From: Diphasiastrum complanatum
Taxonomy: Eukaryota > Streptophyta > Lycopodiopsida > Lycopodiales > Lycopodiaceae
DNA length: 60,000 nt
Assembly (NCBI GenBank): GCA_029204225.1
Contig: CM055095.1
Location: 78,255,488 to 78,315,487, forward strand
Reading direction: 5' to 3'
Shown: in pieces, positions 36,467 to 46,655 of the stretch
Layout: each line of letters starts with the position of its first letter
How positions within the stretch are numbered: position 1 is the first letter of the stretch
The notes under the pieces: model-generated
Told to the model about the DNA's origin: nothing
Database searches by the model: none
The model's input: only the letters and a program-made list of their open reading frames with translations
Position numbers and translations under genes: made by a program

Positions 36467-36651
36467 CTGAACGAACATCATCGCCAACTTTTCCTCTGGC
36501 TTCAATTTGCTTTGCTAGCATTCTGTAAATCAGAATCCACCAGTAGATGTGAAGGACAAGGAGACCGATAAGCAGCATGTTGAAGATATAATAGAATATC
36601 GGTCCATGGGCTTTGTGCTCCTTTAATTTCAAAATCTGAATGGACTCGTAG
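36467..36651 (-). CDS. LOH: Ceramide synthase exon encoding the last membrane span
   Basis: It reads [19 protein letters not shown], then a hydrophobic span ([20 protein letters not shown]) and [19 protein letters not shown]. This is the end of the TLC domain and the cytosolic tail start. The acceptor is ATGTCACAG and the donor is TTCAG|GTAAAG. The Tyr-Trp-Trp within the last span is typical of the plant family. Confidence 0.95.
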
Positions 36652-37394
36652 CTGTGACATTATTAATGCAAACAAAATTTTAGCAGCTGCAGGAATGAAT
36701 TCCACATTTTCAACAGGAAAAAACATATTAATCTAAGAATACTAAGAAAATAGAGTGAAGCTCACAATGATTAGCGCATACATGATCAGCTTTGATTCTT
36801 TTAAAACGACCGTCAGAAATTGCTATTTACGGACTTGTATCACTGATTCACCTGAGATGCAGAGATAATACATTCCCTGGGGAAATTCTAGCCATTTCAG
36901 CTGATGTGGTCAAAGGAATTTTATGTGCAATTCATAGGGCTACTTGTGATAGGTCAGGGCAAGCGTCTCATTTTATAGATATTCAATGCAAATAAGGTGC
37001 TTGATAATGGGACCTACGACAATATTGAAGCCATGTTGAAAGACAACGCATGCCCTTATCTTGAGCATAGAGGAAGTATAAATTAGAAACAATTAGCCAA
37101 TTGGGTGAGTAGACACCATTCTATGCAAGCTGCACTTGACACAGAAGGATGCTTAACTGACAAGCCTATGATTATTGGCTATCACCTTTAAATGTCTCCA
37201 AAAAATTTATAATAACTATAAATGAAGAGACCTGCCCAAACCGCAGTTAGCCCCAGACCAATCCCACTTATAAACGTAACAAACTCCAACCATATCAACA
37301 GACACCAACCATTATCATTTTTCTCAAAACACTGCGTAAACTATGCCAAATTCAAAACAATTAGCCACATAAATGTCCTGGAGTTAGGAAATAC

Positions 37395-37580
37395 CTTGTG
37401 CTCCAGATAATCCAAAAAGGATAATATATAAGTCTTAGGAGGAACCAAGAAAGGGCAAAAAGCACAAAGAAGACATCTGGAATAATAGGAGTCCCAGCAT
37501 ATTTGTTCATTTTAGCTATCTCCATGAATATATCACTTGCATCATGTACAGCCAGAACAACCGACCCTATCCGTGCAAAC
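37395..37580 (-). CDS. LOH: Ceramide synthase exon with second half of the Lag1 motif
   Basis: It reads RFARIGSVVLAVHDASDIFM (the Arg codon is completed across the splice), EIAKMNKYAGTP and the span VFFVLFALSWFLLRLIYYPF, ending WIIWSTR. The HDASD pair belongs to the catalytic Lag1 motif. The acceptor is CATACTCCAG and the donor ACAAG|GTATTT. Confidence 0.96.
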
Positions 37581-38344
37581 CTGGAGTATGTTGTCAAAGA
37601 TAGCAATGTCAGATATCATCAGTGCACAGGTAGAAACCAGCCTGGAATGGCAGGTACATCGTAGTTATGCTGCCCATACATGACCCTAAATGTTGAAACC
37701 CCTAAAACCAAAATTCAACAGCTGTGGATAAAGAAACAACATTTCCATAGTAATAATTCTTAGGAATTGCGCTGCAAGGAGGACCAAAACAAATGTAAAA
37801 CTAGTAAAATGCAAGTGAAAAGTTAGTAGCATGCATAGCCATGAGCATAATTAAGGCAATCAGGAAGCAGTTATGACAAGAGATTCTCATATTCCAAGCA
37901 TCCCAACATGCTCCTCAAATTTTGCACAGTTGATTCAGTTACAGAGAAATTTGGGAGTTGTTTGTCCAGACAATCATTTGTACCCATGAGACCAGCAGTT
38001 CATAAGTATCATTTTGGGTACTTGGACCTTTAGCACTTGCTTAAGTACATTAAAAAATAGATTATGAATAGTTGAGTGACTTAAAGACAAGTATTTCAAC
38101 AAATTAGGGAAGATTTAAGGCTTTAGAACTAAATGAAGCTGTGAGCCTCACAGTACTTGAGACATAGTGTCTCACAAGTTAAGCACAGTTTGATGTTTAG
38201 GTTTAACAATGCTATGCTAGCTTTTCTCAAAGATTAGGTTCCTTCTCTGGAGACCTGCTCCTTCACCATTCCATCTTGCATTTGTGAGCTCTCTCTCGCT
38301 CTCTCTCTCTCTCTCCCTCCCTCACATCCAGAGCACTCCACAAT

Positions 38345-38568
38345 TTTGATTACATCCTTTCGCTCTACATTATGAAAGGTGTGGGTTCTCTTTCCATTTC
38401 AGTAGAGAGATAACAGCATTTTTAGTTCAGTTCAGATTTCTTTTATTTTAATATTATGTTTCTTTTATGGAGACGTTTTTGTCATACGCTCCTAGAGTAC
38501 CATACACACTTGAGATGTACATTTATCCTGTCTTTTGTACCCGCGGGTACCTATAAGACATTAATAAA

Positions 38569-38620
<52 letters not shown>
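38345..38620 (+). mobile_element. 5'-truncated LINE 3' end with (CT)n tail
   Basis: Non-coding sequence ending TACCCGCGGGTACCTATAAG, then ACATTAATAAAGCTT and about 50 bp of CT repeat (38571-38620). The LINE that ends at 44483 finishes the same way (GGGCACTTGAGAGATTAATA then a CT run), so this is probably another 3' end of the same LINE family. The left border is an estimate. Confidence 0.5.
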
Positions 38621-38623
<3 letters not shown>

Positions 38624-39235
38624 GAGAAGCCATTGCTGGTGGAGTCATGGGTTTGCAGGTGCGCTTCCAGGGAAATAATAACTACTTCCAATCACATCTG
38701 AGAGCTATAATCAACACATTCCAGAGGCAAAAGCTCCTTTGGTCAGAGCGCTGCTAGAGGAGGCAGACCTACATCATCGCTGCCAGAGGAAGCAATACTC
38801 ACTTCCATCGCTGACAGAACGCTGACAGAGGAGGCAAAAAGCTACTCATTTCCATCGCTGACAGAGGGTTGAAAGAATGGGCATTGTTTCTGGCATCCAT
38901 TGCATTTTGGACTAAAATGATTTGTCAATAATCAGAGGCAGAACACCTGTTTTTTTAGGAGGCTTGCTCCTTCTGTCGCACCTCTTCTCCTCCTCCATCA
39001 TTTGAGAGGGAGGGGGATGCTATTTCACCTACAGCAATCCCACCGCTAGCTGTACTAGAAGGCATCACTGATGCACCCTCTATTTTCACCGACAATCCAC
39101 TTGCTATCATAGAAACGCATCAGCTGTCCACGGTCGATTACACTCCTTCCAAGCCCCGAGAGTCTTTATGCATATGATATTGGTTTCATCTGAAACGAAA
39201 TCCTCGGCATTAAGAAACAACTACACTTTTTTGAA

Positions 39236-39928
39236 ATGGCAAATGGCAAATTGGCTATAGATCTCGTGGGTGTCAGAGAACGGGTGGGGCAGCTTGAGCA
39301 AGAAAATGTATATCTTAAGCAACGGCTTGCAGAACGTGTACCTTCTTCGGACGAAACTTCCAACAAAATATCTTGCTTGGAAAAACAGGTCAAAGAGACA
39401 AAGACATGGGCAGCACTCTTCAAACCGGATGATATGGGCAGCAAACTCTCATCACTTGCAAAACAGGTTGAAGAAACGACATCGATCCTCAAACAAGGTA
39501 AGCACCCCCATATCTCAGCCTCTATGATGGATAACAATTTGGAGACAGTTTTGGATGAACAAGCTAGAAGAGCTAAAAAGGCTCTCAATATTAGAGTAAG
39601 AGGCATTGCCAACGGCGATAAATCAATAGACGAAGCTACAGATTTACTCGTTTCCAAGTTATCTCATGTTGTTGATGGTTTTGATACGGCATGGCGTAGT
39701 AAATTCGATGACAACGTTCTTTTTATCAAATTTCGCTCTCTTCAACACCGCAATGCAGCCCTTCGGCTTAGAACAAAACTCAAAGGCACTTTCATTTATA
39801 TGGATGATGATTTGACAAATACCCAATGGTTAGCAAGGAAAAAGATTATTCACGAAGCAAAAGAAAAAGGGCAAAGGGTCGTTTCTATCGACGGCAAACC
39901 AAGATATTTCGACCTCCTCTCACACTAG
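39236..39928 (+). CDS. LINE ORF1 protein (coiled coil plus RRM/C-terminal-like domains)
   Basis: An intact 230-codon frame. Residues about 5-105 form heptad-rich coiled coil (VGVRERVGQLEQENVYLKQR and a second repeat-like half). Residues about 115-190 read KALNIRVRGIANGDKS ... NVLFIKFRSLQHRNAALRLR, and the C-terminus reads IYMDDDLTNTQWLARKKIIH then GQRVVSIDGKPRYFD. This resembles the coiled coil, RRM and C-terminal domain layout of vertebrate L1 ORF1p, an RNA-binding chaperone. No CCHC zinc knuckle, common in angiosperm L1 ORF1, is present. ORF2 starts about 50 bp downstream. The element is dead, but this ORF is still open. Confidence 0.7.
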   Translation: MANGKLAIDLVGVRERVGQLEQENVYLKQRLAERVPSSDETSNKISCLEKQVKETKTWAALFKPDDMGSKLSSLAKQVEETTSILKQGKHPHISASMMDNNLETVLDEQARRAKKALNIRVRGIANGDKSIDEATDLLVSKLSHVVDGFDTAWRSKFDDNVLFIKFRSLQHRNAALRLRTKLKGTFIYMDDDLTNTQWLARKKIIHEAKEKGQRVVSIDGKPRYFDLLSH

Positions 39929-39976
39929 GAACTTGGGGCTCCCGGGTTTAGGAGCTGCCCGAGATCCCCTACCATT

Positions 39977-41340
39977 TTGAGACTTGGCTTCTGGAATTGC
40001 AATGGTTTTTTATCATCATCATCGCCAGGAGATTTTGCTGACTTTATAAGCAAATGTGACATTTTGTTGTTGGCTGAAACCCATGAGTCCTTATATCATC
40101 CTCTTCCACATATACAGGATTACTCTTGGCATTCTGTTTTTCGCCCATTTGTGAGGGGAAAAACCTATCGTGGATCTGACGGAGTAGCTTGTTTATACAG
40201 AGCCACAGCAGTTAAGATGGTTAAGCAAGATCCGTATGCTCGATATATATGGCTACATACTATTGGTTCATTATTGGGATTACCGCAGGACATTTATATG
40301 GTTGTATGTTACTTCGCTCCACAGACTTCGGCGTTTGCTGAATTTGGTGGTACTAGCTCCAGACAGACAAAATTTCATGTAGATACTGACGTTCTTCAAG
40401 TTCATCCTCTGGATATGGGATTTGATCGAGTATCACAGGATGCACACGCTTCACTTACATCTTTTGGAGAGCAGTTGATTACTCTTGCGGAGACACATTC
40501 TATGGCCATCTTGAATGGCCTCACACAGTGGCCTTCCTCATCAGCGTTTACATGTTATCCTCATGGTGGAGGACAGTGTGTAGTTGACTACTTTATTGGA
40601 TCACCTGCTTTGATCCCTCACATCTCTGATTTCTCCATGACACCCAAGCTGCTTTTCTCACCATCTCTCCACACAGCTGCATCACTAACCCTCCCCACAA
40701 AACCCCATCCCAAAAAGACTCGACGCACACCTCGACCATTGCACCCTCCATGGTACGATACCAAGTGTCGTTCTCTTCATCAGTCAGTAACCTATTCATG
40801 TATCCATGCTCCAAATCTGCTTCGATCTTCCCGACGCTCCTACCATCGTGTTCTCCGTCGTAAGAAGCATTCCTATGATGATTCTGAAGGGAAACGTATT
40901 ATTGACCTTCTTTTCAGTTCTTCTTCAGGCGCTTTTTGGCGTGAGTTCATTCCTCTCTCTCCACCACCTCTCTTGGAGGACCTTCACATTTGGACAGATT
41001 ATGCTACTAGCTTGTATACCGTCCCTACCGACTCACCTATCTCTATATCTCCACGACCATCTGAGTTCTCCTTCTTCACATCTGACACGGTACTTGCAGC
41101 CATTAAGAAGATGGAGTCCCACAAGGCCAGAGATATTGAAGACCTTGAGTCTGAACTCCTTTCCCATGCCTCTGACTTGCTCGCTCCCACCATAGCCACC
41201 CTTCTTAATTCCGCAGTTGTTTCCGATTTCACATCATCCTGGTGCACTAACATTATCCACCCCATCCATAAGAATGATGACCCCATGATTCCGAGTAACT
41301 ACCGCACCATCATGATTGGGCATGTCTTGGCGAAACTATA
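39977..41340 (+). pseudogene. LINE ORF2: AP endonuclease and truncated reverse transcriptase
   Basis: The frame starts near a TTG at 39977 with RLGFWNCNGFLSSSS; the endonuclease motifs are WNCNG, LLLAETHES, the loop DGVACLYR, ILNGLTQWPSSSAFTCYP and CVVDYFIG. The usual terminal SDH reads SPSLH, so a catalytic residue may be lost. Reverse transcriptase begins with WCTNIIHPIHKNDD and SNYRTIMIGHVLAKLY (about 41241-41340) and then stops at foreign sequence. The endonuclease would nick target DNA to prime reverse transcription. Confidence 0.85.
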
Positions 41341-41690
41341 TGGTACTAGTTATGGACTTGGCTCATTACAATCGCCACGTCCATTCTTATTCGTTATACT
41401 GGCCTTGGGCCGTTTTTATTCATATACTGGCCTTGGGCCTATTTGGTCATATTTCAGGACTTGGTCACGTTGATTTGGAGTGGGGGTCCTCCTATTGGGA
41501 AGGCGCACTATTTTCCCTCCAAATCTTATTCCCTCCCTTTTTTTAGTCCTCTATTTGATTCAGGGAGAGGGTATATATAGGGCAGCATTGTATTCCTTTA
41601 TTCAGTTTATGATGATTGCTCCTCTTTAGCCTCCTTAAGCATTCTCTCTTCCTGCTTTCTAGCATAGTTAGTGAATCTTAGCTTGTAACT
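41341..41690 (+). repeat. LTR of an element inserted in the LINE
   Basis: The sequence from TGGTACTAGTTATGG to the primer-binding site includes CCTTGGGCC repeats and a TATA-like GGTATATATAGGGCAGCATT at 41570-41589. Bases 41466-41690 recur at 53983-54238 with few differences. The left end coincides with the break in the LINE reverse transcriptase. Confidence 0.75.
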
Positions 41691-41702
41691 TGGTATCAGA
41701 GC
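41691..41702 (+). promoter_or_regulatory. Primer-binding site (initiator tRNA-Met)
   Basis: A perfect TGGTATCAGAGC directly after the LTR. The related copy at 54230 reads TTGGTATAATC, a decayed form. Confidence 0.85.
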
Positions 41703-42480
41703 ACTTTCCTGCAGATTTAGTGGTGGCTGTCCAGCACCCTACTACCCATCACTTTCATCGATTTTCTTCGTCATTTTTGCAGATTGGTGGTGGCTGTCCA
41801 GCGCCCTACTACCCATCATTTTCACCGATTTTCTCCATTGTTTTTTGCAGATTTGGTGGTGGCTGTCCAGCGCCCTACTACCCATCATTTCCACCGATTT
41901 TCTCCATCGTTTTTTGCAGATTTGGTGGTAGCTGTCCAGCGCCCTACTACCAATCACTTTCGACGATTTCTTCATCATTTTTTGCAGCTTTGTTGGAGGC
42001 TGTCCAGCGCCCTGCTAACCCATCACTTTCGTCGATTTTTTCAACAGCCCTTCATTGTTTTTGCAGATTTGGTAGCTACTGTCCAGCGCCCTACTATCTC
42101 ATCATTTTTCGACACTTTTCGTAACCGATTTGCTGACCATTTTTTATCTTGATTGGAGGCTGTCCAGCGCCCTACATCACCATTATTTTCAGCTATTTTA
42201 CTCCATTTTTCAGATTCGGTAGCTGCTGCCTAGCGCCCTATGACCATCTCATTATCAGTGGTTCTCTTCACCGACTTGCTGTCTGTTTCGGCTATTGATT
42301 GAAGGCTGATCGGCCCCTTACTTCAGCACCCTTTCTAGCCTATTTTTCAGCATATTGTGGATCTTGGTAGTTGCTGCCCAGTGCCCTATTATCTCACCAT
42401 TCTCGATGGATTTCTCCATCGACTTGCTACTCATTTTGCTGATTATTTGTCAGCTGTCTACAACACTTTTTTCAGCTTAT
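41703..42480 (+). repeat. Tandem repeat in the leader (about nine units of 66-77 bp)
   Basis: Units centre on GTGGTGGCTGTCCAGCGCCC, then TACTACCCATCA, a pyrimidine-rich stretch and TTTTTTGCAGATT. They start at about 41720, 41786, 41862, 41926, 41992, 42069, 42145, 42219 and 42368, becoming more diverged to the right. Many units contain a pyrimidine tract plus GCAG, which looks like a splice acceptor. Confidence 0.9.
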
Positions 42481-42903
42481 TTGGCGTGAGTTGAGGATTC
42501 GAATTGGTGGCTGGTTGGCGCATCTATTCTGTCATATCTTCAGCTTTTACCTCTCTTTGTTGGCACTACCGATTGGACGACGGATCAGCACTCACCCAGG
42601 TATTGCTTGCGCCCTTTTGCACCTACTTGCTGTCATTTTGCTCACATACTGCTCCTTTTCCAGCCCCCTATTTCCCTCTCATATTTGTCATTTTGCTGCC
42701 TCACACCCTCCTCCTTCCTTTTTCCATTTTGTTATAACCCTTTTACTAAAAGGCCTTGCACATTTGCTTTCTATTATTCTACTTTCTCAGCCCCTTATTT
42801 TCTAATTATTATCCATCTTGATTGGCTGTTTCTGTGCCATTTTTGGTGATTTTGGAAGTTAAACTAAGTTGGGGTGACGACAAACGTCCTCTCCCTCAGG
42901 TTT

Positions 42904-43740
42904 ATGTCTTCTTCATCAGAAGACCCACCGCAGAGCTCTTTAGATGATCGTTTTACACATATTGATGCTCGCATGGATCATGTTGAGAGTCGTATTGATC
43001 GTGTTCTTTGTAGCCTTCAGACTATCCTACCACGAGGGGATACCACCCCCCAGACATTCTTCATCGTCCTAGTAAAGCATCTTTATTTCCTATTTTGAGT
43101 ACGCCTACTCCTGCTCCATCTCCATCTTCAGGAGGTGCTTTTGGTAGTACGTTTGGTCTCCCTTCATATAGTGCTAGTCCTTATGGGTCTCCTTTCGGGT
43201 CTTCTGTACCACCACTTGGATTTCCCTCCACACCACCAAAATTTCCTTCTCCTACTTTTCCAGGTAATCCTAAGCCCCAATTTGCTCGTGATTTTCGTGA
43301 TCGCATCCAACTTACTACTTATTCTGGTTTGTCTGACGGGAATATCTTGGAAAATTGGTTCTCTAAATTAGAGACCTATTTTCTTATGTATCCCAAGACT
43401 GACACCCAAAAAGTGCAGTTGGTTGCATTACATTTAGATGGTCGAGCTCAGACCTGGTAGCGTGTCTATCGCTCTGAGCCTACTTGTGAGGGGTTACATA
43501 TATGGCCTACTTTTCGTCATGATCTTTGTATGGCTATGATTGACCCACAGTGGTTGTTTTGCCAACATGATCTGTTTCGTAGCCTTCGCCATACTAGTGA
43601 TTTGACTGCTTATATTGATCAATTTACTGAGCTTTCCTACCTTTTTACTGATCTTCATCCTACAGAGCTTATTTCACGTTTTATTGCCGGTCTTGGAGGC
43701 TCCTTACGATATGATGTCTCATCTCACCAGCTTGCTATTG
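42904..43740 (+). pseudogene. Gag of the inserted Gypsy-type element, broken
   Basis: The ATG at 42904 opens MSSSSEDPPQSSLDDRFTHI and a short coiled coil (MDHVESRIDRVL). After a frameshift near 43050 comes a Gly/Ser/Pro-rich stretch, then FARDFRDRIQLTTYSGLSD, ENWFSKLETYFLMYPKTD and the Gag core DLTAYIDQFTELSYLFTDLH. TAG stands at 43458-43460 after AQTW, where a second Trp codon is likely. Coding switches at 43740 to LINE ORF2 sequence without a break in frame. No protease, reverse transcriptase or integrase is present. Confidence 0.8.
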
Positions 43741-44245
43741 AGACAAGCAGATACACAGACACACCTCGACCGTTACGGATTTGTCAGTGCTGCTCTTTAC
43801 AGGAGATTGAGGATGAGTTCCATTTCATTTTCCGATGTCCAGCCTACTATTAGATCAAAGGCAGATGCCATTGCTTATACAGAGATATTCCACTTACACT
43901 TGGTTCTTTCCTTGCCTTCTCAGATGCGAGATGTGTTGGTTTATTATTAGGAGAGACGTTTACTCTGAGATCTTCCTTTTTATTGGATGTTTCTGATGTG
44001 GATCATAGCCAGTCCCACATTACGCACTTTTTCCAGAAGAGAGATAGAGATGAGACTTCTGACAGTGAGATAGACATTCCAGTACGACGATCGAAGCTCC
44101 AGCGTCCTCTTTGCTCCTCCAGGCCAAGGTTCTTCACCGGAGGCCAACACCTGCTTCTCACCATATCACGCAGTTTTTTATATCCACTTAGCCATTTAGT
44201 TAACTTATATCAATTTTTTCTTTCCCTTTGTGTAGCTGGTGGTTA
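43741..44245 (+). pseudogene. LINE ORF2 C-terminus with Cys/His motif
   Basis: It reads LRICQCCSLQEIEDEFHFIF then RCPAYY, the C-x2-C...H-x-x-x-C motif at the end of LINE ORF2 proteins, one TAG, then IPLTLGSFLAF and a polar tail to a TAA at 44245. It belongs to the LINE that begins at 38621; the reverse transcriptase between the two parts is lost. Confidence 0.75.
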
Positions 44246-44417
44246 AGCTACTGATATTGTACCCTCCACAAAGCTGGAGGTTAAGCTTTGTTTTTCTCTC
44301 TGTTTTCTAGTGCTGGTTTAGCTTTCAGGAATAAGTCCTACGTGGACAATGCTCCTTTTTTTATGTACTTTCTACTTGTCTCTCGGGCACTTGAGAGATT
44401 AATATAATTCTAATTCT

Positions 44418-44421
<4 letters not shown>

Positions 44422-44483
<62 letters not shown>
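44422..44483. repeat. (CT)n tail of the LINE
   Basis: About 62 bp of CT following AATTCTAATTCTAATT. It ends the LINE, only 90 bp from a ceramide synthase exon border at 44573. Confidence 0.95.
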
Positions 44484-44484
<1 letters not shown>

Positions 44485-44572
44485 GAGGAGCACAACACAA
44501 TTATTTTAAAGATGCTTCCATGAATAACATAAATATACAATTTCTTCCCATCAAGTTAATGTGAGTACAGAC

Positions 44573-44728
44573 CTAATTTTGTAGGAGCAAACTATGAGAA
44601 ATAAACTCGCAATATGATGTGACATGCTCACACCAAAATCTTTGCGTCTTGTCTCCCAAAAAATAAGTGCAAAGATACTATATGTATAGAATCCAGCTGC
44701 AAATGAGTACAAGACTTTGAGTTTAAAC
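44573..44728 (-). CDS. LOH: Ceramide synthase exon with first half of the Lag1 motif
   Basis: On the minus strand this reads [40 protein letters not shown] and [11 protein letters not shown]. The HH pair in SHHIAS is the other half of the Lag1 active-site motif. The acceptor is CTTTTTGCAG and the donor ATTAG|GTCTGT. It is an isolated 156-bp exon between two large transposon-filled introns. It has no ORF of its own that starts with Met, so it is easily missed. Confidence 0.95.
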
Positions 44729-44913
44729 CTGCAAAAAGGTTGTCAAGCAATTATTCTCTGTTGACTACCAAACACCAATGCATAGACCATAGGACAATGG
44801 CCTTCTTACCAACAATCAGATATGTAAGAAGACAGCAATAACATAATTATATAAACTACTTTTCATAATCTCTAGAGTACAGCAATGATTATCAACTTGC
44901 TAAGCAGTAAAAT

Positions 44914-46655
44914 GTGTTTCACAAAAGTGCAAAAAATAAAACCAAAACTAAAGTCTCTTCAAAACCAAAGACATTCTATGGCCGTCAACAATTCATTACT
45001 AATTTTGATGAGGAACTACTCCACCTTTGCGGTGTACATGAAGTGATTATTTGTAATGGGCTATATAGATGGCCATCTTTTAATGATTTTACATGTTCAG
45101 CAAAGGCAATAGCATGGTTGACTATGATTTGGCCCCTCTTTGGATAATTGACATAATTGGTGACAAAATGGTTGGACCTCTCCTAGTAGAATCGGATCAT
45201 CAGCCCATCATATTAGAGCTGAATGTGAGAAACTTCAATGATAAAATGTTGGAATTGCAAAGATCCAAATTTTGAGCCACTCATTTTCCATAAATCCCTG
45301 GCTTGATGAGGCTTGATGAGGCATGCAAAGAGGGGAAGTAAATCAAAGCGATTCGGTGGGGGGCGGAGAAGCTTTTCATGCATACAAGAGCTTGATATCT
45401 ATGAAAAAAGCAGCCATCACTCACAATCAATAAGATACACTCTCAGAAATGTGGCAAAAAGATCCTAAAAGCTTTTGGAAGAAGTTATTGGGTAGACCAA
45501 AAGCATTCGCAAGCAATTTTTAGTGAGACCCTTGGTTCGCTTACTCCAAAAAAAAGTACAAAAAAGATGGCATTTTTTATACCCCACCAAGCAGCCGACC
45601 AACCACAAGAAGCCTTCTCTCATGAAGAGGTGAAACCCACAATTACAAACTCATTTATTGGCAAGGCACAAGACATTAAAGGACTACCAAGCTGAAATTA
45701 TAAAATGGGTAAAGTGGAACTTGTTCCCTTTATAACTGCTTTGTTCAATCAAGCATAAGTTATGGTCTTCCCAATTTATAAGCACACAACATAATTGTAC
45801 ACTTGTACAACTATGGTGATAGAAATGATCCATCAAACTAGTGGACAAGTATGAATGGTCATATTTTGGCAAAATCATGGGGAAATCTATTGGACAAAAA
45901 ACTTAATGGTTGGCTAGAAACTAATGGACGACGTGTAAACAACTAGGCTGGTTTTCACAAAATATAGATCATTTGGACCTTCATTAGTGAAGAAGGTAGG
46001 AGGACGCCTCTTAACCTTTATTACTGTTTTGTGGACTTCTGCAAAGCTTTTCACATTGTACCACGGCACAAACTTTGGGAAAGAATGGATGAGATAGGTG
46101 TCCCTATTGACATACAATACGCAATGGGCCAACTTTTACAAAAAAGTGATAGCAAAGGTGCTACCTCCAAAGGGGGTTAACCATTAAAAATTTCAACATC
46201 GGTGTGAAGCAAGGCTGCCCTCTTTCCCCTACATTATTTGGTATGTATATCGATAAACTTAAGCAAAGCCTTCAAGAGCAGGGTGGTAATGGGACCAAAC
46301 TAAATTTTGTTATTAAACCATGCAAAAAGATTGATCTTTAAAAGAAGGCAAAGCAAATGGAAATAATTCTTTGGTATGGAAACCTCATCTTCAAAAGATG
46401 GCAAATGAAGAGGTCAATATTCAAACCTTTAGTGATGCCGGTACTATTATATGGATCTGAAGTCTCAGGAGGCAACATGTCATATGCCAAATGGGCCAAA
46501 ATTGTGAGCGTACAAAAAAGGTTTCTGTCTACCTATTTGGGTGTCAAACAAACTACACCATATGCCATCCTGTTGGTTCTATCATATGTAGTCCCATTGG
46601 AAGCGGTTGCATTGCTTAGAATAATAAAATATTTGGAAAGACCACACACTTGACG
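44914..46655 (+). pseudogene. LINE-2: endonuclease and reverse transcriptase remnants
   Basis: Endonuclease C-terminus: GLYRWPSFNDFTC (about 45058-45100), SMVDYDLAPLW and the terminal SDH in VESDHQPIILEL (45189-45224). Reverse transcriptase pieces in several frames follow: CFVDFCKAFDTVPRHKLW-type sequence (46030-46080) and GVKQGCPLSPTLFGMYIDKL (46200-46260). The C-terminal part reads PVLLYGSEVSGGNMSYAKWA and FLSTYLGVKQTTPYAI (46357-46653). The segment with the catalytic aspartates is absent, and many frameshifts and stops are present. It lies in the 9.7-kb ceramide synthase intron, opposite to the gene. Confidence 0.85.

Larger units (their letters stand above)
38621..44483 (+). mobile_element. 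LINE-1 of the window (ORF1, ORF2, CT tail), interrupted by an LTR element
   Basis: The order is: 5' untranslated region (38621-39235), ORF1 (39236-39928), ORF2 endonuclease and start of reverse transcriptase (39977-41340), an inserted LTR element fragment (41341-43740), ORF2 C-terminus (43741-44245), and a 3' end with a CT tail (44422-44483). It lies in the 7-kb ceramide synthase intron, opposite to that gene. Most of the reverse transcriptase is missing. Confidence 0.82.
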
